DNA from: Larix sibirica
Taxonomy: Eukaryota; Streptophyta; Pinopsida; Pinales; Pinaceae
Assembly (NCBI GenBank): GCA_004151065.3
Contig: NWUY0300014563.1
Location: 56,697 to 68,053, forward strand
Length of the DNA stretch: 11,357 nt
Reading direction: 5' to 3'
The translations under genes and the position numbers were made by a program. Under the pieces are notes generated by a model. It had not been told where the DNA came from. It ran no database searches and saw nothing but the letters and a program-made list of their open reading frames with translations. Every line of letters starts with the position of its first letter. The stretch's first letter is position 1. Below, piece by piece: positions 7,746-11,357 of the stretch.

Positions 7746-9717
7746 ATGATGGATGAAGATATGCAAGCAGCTTATATAATGGGCGATTAGTACATGAAAA
7801 ATATATATAGTCATTTGAGAATATTTGGAACATCCAAGACTCCACACATTTTACTAAAATTCATCCCAGACAAGTTGATTATCATAGAGATTGCCTATCA
7901 AACCTTTGTACATAGACTGCCAGCATTGTTACTAAAAGGTAAGAAAGCACCATGGCCCTCATTGCTACTAGCCATAGGAACTTATAGTGTTTGCACTGCT
8001 AAAGCAACAATGACAAAATAAGAGGCCTTAGTAGCTTGTCACTTTAGTGAGGAAAGATTCATTAAACATGATCCCCTAAGCATAGCTATAAATCATTGTG
8101 AGATGTTGGGTTATAGATGGTTTTATCAACGTGAAACCTAAACAAATGAGAAGATATACAAAAGAGAATGATCCTATAAAGAGGTTATGACGAAGATGAA
8201 CCAGGTATAGAAGGACGAGAAGAAAAACAAGAACATTGAGAAAGATACCAAAAAGCAAGTAGTTGAGCAAGAGCAATTTGGAAAAGAACAAGAAGAAACA
8301 TATATTAGGGCCAAGGCTATACATGACAAAGAACAAGAAAAAAAAAAGAGAAGAAGAGCAGGAGAATACAACAACACAAACAGATGTAGGGGACTTAGGG
8401 ATTCATGAGCCAAGTATCCCAAGATATAGTGTTATGTTAAATTTCATTCACTAACAAGAGGCCATCTCCCATTTCTTGGGCTAATCCCAAGGCAACCATC
8501 GTCGATTGACACGGAACAGGTGGCCATTTTAGATTCATTTTTTTTACAAGAAAAGAGGACAAGTGGTTCAACAAACACATAAGAAACTAAAGATATCCCA
8601 AGATCAAGATATTATTGTAACCACAGAAGATCCTAGTTACTAAAAACACTTATGTAGACCCTTTAGCTACAATATCAACAAGAGAAGCCTTTTTTCAAGC
8701 TACAACAACAAACATGACATGCATGAAGAAAGAATTATAAGAGGCAAAAAAGAGAATATAAATGTAGGAACATCAAGTGAAATATTATCAGGATGAGATG
8801 GCAAGTTTGACTGAGTTTAAAAATTGTGCTATGAAAGCACAAGAGGAATAGGAATTAACACAAAGGAAACTATACAACAAATTATTAGAGTTGCAAGAAT
8901 GAGGATTTCAGATCCATAATTTCTTTGAGAGATTGAAAGTAAAGAGAGATCAATAGGAAGGGATCGGTTTTGATAAACTTAGGAAATGGAAAGAAGATGA
9001 GAAGGATGTTGTTGACAACTTACCAAGGATAAGCAAGAAATAAATTGACTTCAAACTGGTAGAACTAGCAAACTAGAAGGATGTTGTGTCAAGCTTGAAA
9101 ATAACATTCAAGGGGTTTAGAACAAACAGTTGCAATTATTCCAAACAATAGAAAGAGTAATATAGAGGTGTCACTTACCTCCTCTTGGTTAGCTATATGT
9201 ACCTAGGCATGTACAACAATGCATGGAAGACTTGGATAATAATATTCAACTAGAAAAGGTAGTCAATGGAACTGCTCCCAAAGTAACAAAGGAAAGGTTA
9301 TTGGAGTATGTCTATATTCCTTCAAAAGAAATTAATTTGATAAATTCATTTATCAACACCTAGCAAAAGGGTTTAGAGCCAATGGAAAGAGAGTTCATTA
9401 TGTCTGAGGTACCTTTTGAACAACTGACTTTCCATGATCTATTGGATTATGGTCTGCATATGAAGTTTGGACTTGATATTTTAAGGACAATGCTAAAGGC
9501 ATAATTTAATTGAAAAATTATAATATTGAGGACTCATAAGGTCAAGAGTCCAAGGAAGGGAAGAAGTGACTTGTATCAAACTATATATATGTGTTGTGAT
9601 GAGAACATGGATTTTTTCACTTATGCAATTTTCTGTAAGAACTATTTCTTGAAAGTTAATAAAGAGAAGCCATTGTTGGCTAGATTGTTGAAGGAGAATT
9701 GTATTTCTTGTGTATAG
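7746..9717 (+). pseudogene. Dead gene for an unrecognised coiled-coil protein (about 650 codons)
   Basis: I do not recognise the family. Conceptual reading moves from frame 0 (7746-8337) to frame 1 (about 8338-8640), frame 2 (about 8642-9160) and frame 1 again (about 9172-9717). The first Met pair is at 7746; MGD then a stop then YMKNIYSHLRIFG follows. The opening 130 residues look globular (KFIPDK, AYQTFVHRLPALLL, KKAPWPSLLLAIGTY, NHCEMLGYRW). A K/E/Q-rich coiled coil spans about 8160-8400, a second spans 8700-9150 (EMASLTEF, KLLELQE, FFERLKVKRDQ, KWKEDEKDVVDNL). A last part reads CMEDLDNN, EPMEREFIMSEVPFEQLTFH, HKVKSPRKGRSDLY, FFTYAIFCKNYFLKV and ends ENCISCV. One shift falls in a 10-A run (8338-8347). 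About 20 TAA/TAG and 3 TGA interrupt it. It could be a gag-like or element-borne protein, or a decayed host-derived gene. No protease, RT, knuckle or transposase motif is seen in it. Confidence 0.55.
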
Positions 9718-10070
9718 AACTTCTTTTGTGTGTTTTCCGTTATTAAAGTATTTATGAGAATCATTTTTAATATGTGGGTTATTCTTTGGTTGATGATTTA
9801 TTACCATTCCATTTCTTTTCTCAACTCTTTTTCTATAGCCTAGGGATATAGAATTGGATTATTGGTAATTAAATTTCAGACTATTCTTAAATTGAGTATT
9901 AGTTACCATTATTTCGTTATTAAACAATTAGTAATTGTTTGCTGAAAATAATGGTGAAGATATATGTGTTTTGTGCATGATTCTTCAAAATGTTAGACGT
10001 AGAATCATTTAGAGTAGAACAAATAACATTTAATCTACGATTGCATATGCACTAGAATTACATCTACACT
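9718..10070. other. AT-rich spacer between two coding relics
   Basis: There is no gene here. The minus-strand ORF at 9493-9807 is a shadow of the coding relic on the left. The spacer contains the nested inverted repeat at 9903-9957 and a looser inverted similarity between GGTAATTAAATTT (about 9865) and the stretch ending AGTTACC (about 9907). The end of the left element and the start of the LINE must lie in or near it, but no poly-A tail, LTR or target-site duplication could be pinned down. Confidence 0.45.
9903..9957. repeat. Nested inverted repeat (55 bp)
   Basis: The inner perfect palindrome is AAACAATTA, G, TAATTGTTT (9922-9940). Around it, CCATTATTT (9906-9914) pairs with AAATAATGG (9946-9954), and the arms extend to TTA/TGA at 9903-9957 with one G-T pair. 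The two stems are separated by a short asymmetric internal loop. It could be a foldback relic or simply an AT-rich hairpin. Confidence 0.7.
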
Positions 10071-10655
10071 TTGCATGAGCATTTTCTTATATTTTCAAGA
10101 ACCCCAACCCAAACAATAATGATGATTGTGCCATTCCCTCTTTCAAACAACATGAGGTCTAATTGGGCCTTGATGTTGGGAGTAATCCCTATTGATTGCA
10201 CATGGCAATTCCTCCCTATAAACGAGATTATAGTAACTTGGAAACTAGAAATAATGGATGAAACCTTCATTTATATATGTGTTCAAGGATTCTTCAAAGT
10301 TGAATTTGACTTAGCAAAAGACATAGATTCAATCCTCAACTTCAACCCTCGGTTTTGGGGCACAGCGGGCCTATGCATGAAGTATTGTTGTGGAATCCAA
10401 CTTTTGATGTTGCAATAGTGTCTATATGTGTGGCGCTAGTGTGGGTAAGGATGCCCAACTTTCCCTTCAATTATGGGGCTGTGTATTGCTCTAGGAGATA
10501 AAAAAATGCTTTCAAAAAATTTCACTTCATGAGTGTAGAAACATGATGCTTTTGTGGATGTGAATTTCAATAAAGGCTTCTCAATGGAGATCAAGTTGGT
10601 ATCCAAAGACTCCACTTCAGCACAACCCCTTGATTATGAGCAAATTGCTTTCCAA

Positions 10656-10697
10656 TGTAGGTCTTGTTTTGAAACATGACATATTGTAGTCCATTGT
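10656..10697 (+). other. CCHC zinc knuckle of the LINE ORF1, with a stop at the conserved Gly
   Basis: In frame 0 the residues are C-R-S-C-F-E-T-stop-H-I-V-V-H-C, the exact C-x2-C-x4-H-x4-C spacing of retroelement nucleic-acid-binding knuckles. The stop (TGA, 10677-10679) occupies the usual Gly of the GH pair, consistent with a GGA-to-TGA change. The preceding PLDYEQIAFQ is the typical lead-in in plant LINE ORF1 proteins. Confidence 0.7.
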
Positions 10698-10818
10698 GTT
10701 AAGAATCCAAAAGCAATCCATCCCATAAAATATCAAAGGAAATCCACATGGTGAGGCAGGGCAATGAAGGAACACCACATAATCAACAAAAGGAACTCAT
10801 AAAGGTGGCACCACTAGA

Positions 10819-11305
10819 CCCAACACGTTGGAATAGAACATCAAGCTACAACCTTTGTAGACACTATAACAAAGAGGTAGGAAGGAGAAAATTCAACAAG
10901 TACACCCACTCCCTATAAGAACGTAGAGAACTAACCACCAATCATAATCATGGATATAGTGTAGTTGACCTTACCCCCACTACTCAAGGAAGCAACATTT
11001 TCACAAGCCACGATGCAAACTCTACAGTCATAAACAAAGCTAGAGAATCCATGAACAATAAGGGCTTTGAATCAACAAGACTCTCTCCCCATCTAATAGT
11101 AAATACCTCAATGCTATCCTCCCAACCTCCTCATGGAAACCATGTTATCTCATCCCCCGAGAAAAGGGACAATGGAACAAGGTCGGTGTGGCAAAAGAAA
11201 AGGAAGAAACCATGGGAGCTCTACGTATCAAACAATCCCTCTAAAGAGAGGAAGACAATAGCTCTATGAAACTTGATGATGACAAGTTGTTGGAACCAAC
11301 CACAC
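10819..11305 (+). repeat. Direct repeat partner of 7189-7633 (inside LINE ORF1 copy 2)
   Basis: From CCAACACGTTGG to CCAACCACAC the order of matching blocks is the same as in 7189-7633, offset by about 3.63 kb. Strong blocks include GGTAGGAAGGAG, CTACTCAAGGAAG, AAAGGGCTTTGAAT-like, GGAACAAGGTCG and CCAACCACAC. By eye the second half is about 80 percent identical. The first third is looser, with about 40 extra bases in this copy. Confidence 0.75.
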
Positions 11306-11357
11306 CATTCCAAAATCAATAGGAGAAATGGACAAATGTCTCCAAGAAGAAAATTAG

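Larger units (their letters stand above)
10071..11357 (+). pseudogene. LINE (non-LTR retrotransposon) ORF1 relic, copy 2, cut by right edge
   Basis: ORF1 of plant L1-type LINEs encodes an RNA-binding protein that packages the element RNA with the reverse transcriptase. Seen here in order: GFFKVEFDLAKDIDSIL (from 10287) and PRFWGTAGLCMKY match the DUF4283 pattern GFF..F....D...L..GPW....... A frameshift near 10385 leads into WNPTFDVAIVSI and LVWVRMPNFPF (10391-10468), the W.P.FD...VWVRLP.LP motif. Another shift near 10470 gives CIALGD, then VDVNFNKGF, QPLDYEQIAF and a CCHC zinc knuckle (10656-10697). The tail shifts frame twice more and contains NNKGFE and a basic KKRKKPW patch (ORF 11051-11269). 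The open frame runs upstream to a Met at 10071, but the true start is uncertain. At least four shifts and many stops make it dead. ORF2 (endonuclease/RT) would lie to the right, beyond the window. Confidence 0.72.

Noticed and set aside
8076-8422. Two hydrophobic-looking minus-strand ORFs (8076-8336 and 8174-8422) that could suggest membrane proteins.
   Set aside because: They are the antisense of a K/E/Q-rich coiled coil; antisense of AAR/GAR codons always gives F/L/S-rich frames.
7189-11305. The direct repeats as the two LTRs of an element carrying the coiled-coil gene.
   Set aside because: They lack TG...CA ends, no primer-binding site or polypurine tract adjoins them, and the right copy continues from recognisable LINE ORF1 coding sequence.

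Overview
The window looks like AT-rich plant nuclear DNA made almost entirely of old, decayed transposable elements. The evidence is a Ty3-type LTR end with its polypurine tract, a plant-type LINE ORF1 (DUF4283-like domain plus CCHC knuckle), pol-like debris, sparse CpG and no intact long reading frame. A seed plant is well supported. A gymnosperm with a large, repeat-filled genome is my guess from the style of the sequence, not something I can prove. I found no intact host gene, tRNA, rRNA or CRISPR array.

Layout, left to right. Positions 1-786 are the truncated 3' LTR of a minus-strand LTR retrotransposon, with its polypurine tract at 787-800 and a TATA-like box near 346-355. From 801 to about 5340 the plus strand is strongly pyrimidine-rich and G-poor and holds no intact gene. 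This stretch contains a family of about 30-41 bp repeats (225-264, 1765-1936, 2030-2060), two of whose copies are exact-length tandem pairs inside a 101-bp higher-order period. It also contains short plus-strand traces that resemble a Ty3/gypsy reverse transcriptase (about 3262-3453) and, in the expected order, an integrase zinc-binding region (about 3542-3696). From 5341 to 7181 is non-coding sequence with TGTGGCA-type motifs at multiples of 16 bp, a small hairpin and a gap-free 93-bp duplication spaced 327 bp apart.

From 7182 the compositional strand bias reverses and plus-strand coding relics dominate. A perfect 26-bp palindrome (7182-7207) sits on the left edge of a fragment of LINE ORF1 C-terminal coding sequence (7189-7633). 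A long dead gene follows (about 7746-9717, roughly 650 codons) encoding an unrecognised protein: a globular start, two coiled-coil stretches and a conserved-looking C-terminal part, broken by frameshifts and more than 20 stops, mostly TAA/TAG. After an AT-rich spacer with a nested inverted repeat (9903-9957) comes a second, longer LINE ORF1 relic (10071 to the right edge). It has a DUF4283-like domain, a VWVR motif, a PLDYEQIAF motif and a CCHC knuckle, and its C-terminal part (10819-11305) is a diverged direct copy of 7189-7633.

Nothing here works as a system today. The most useful item for follow-up is the unrecognised coiled-coil protein relic at 7746-9717, which may represent an undescribed element-borne protein family.
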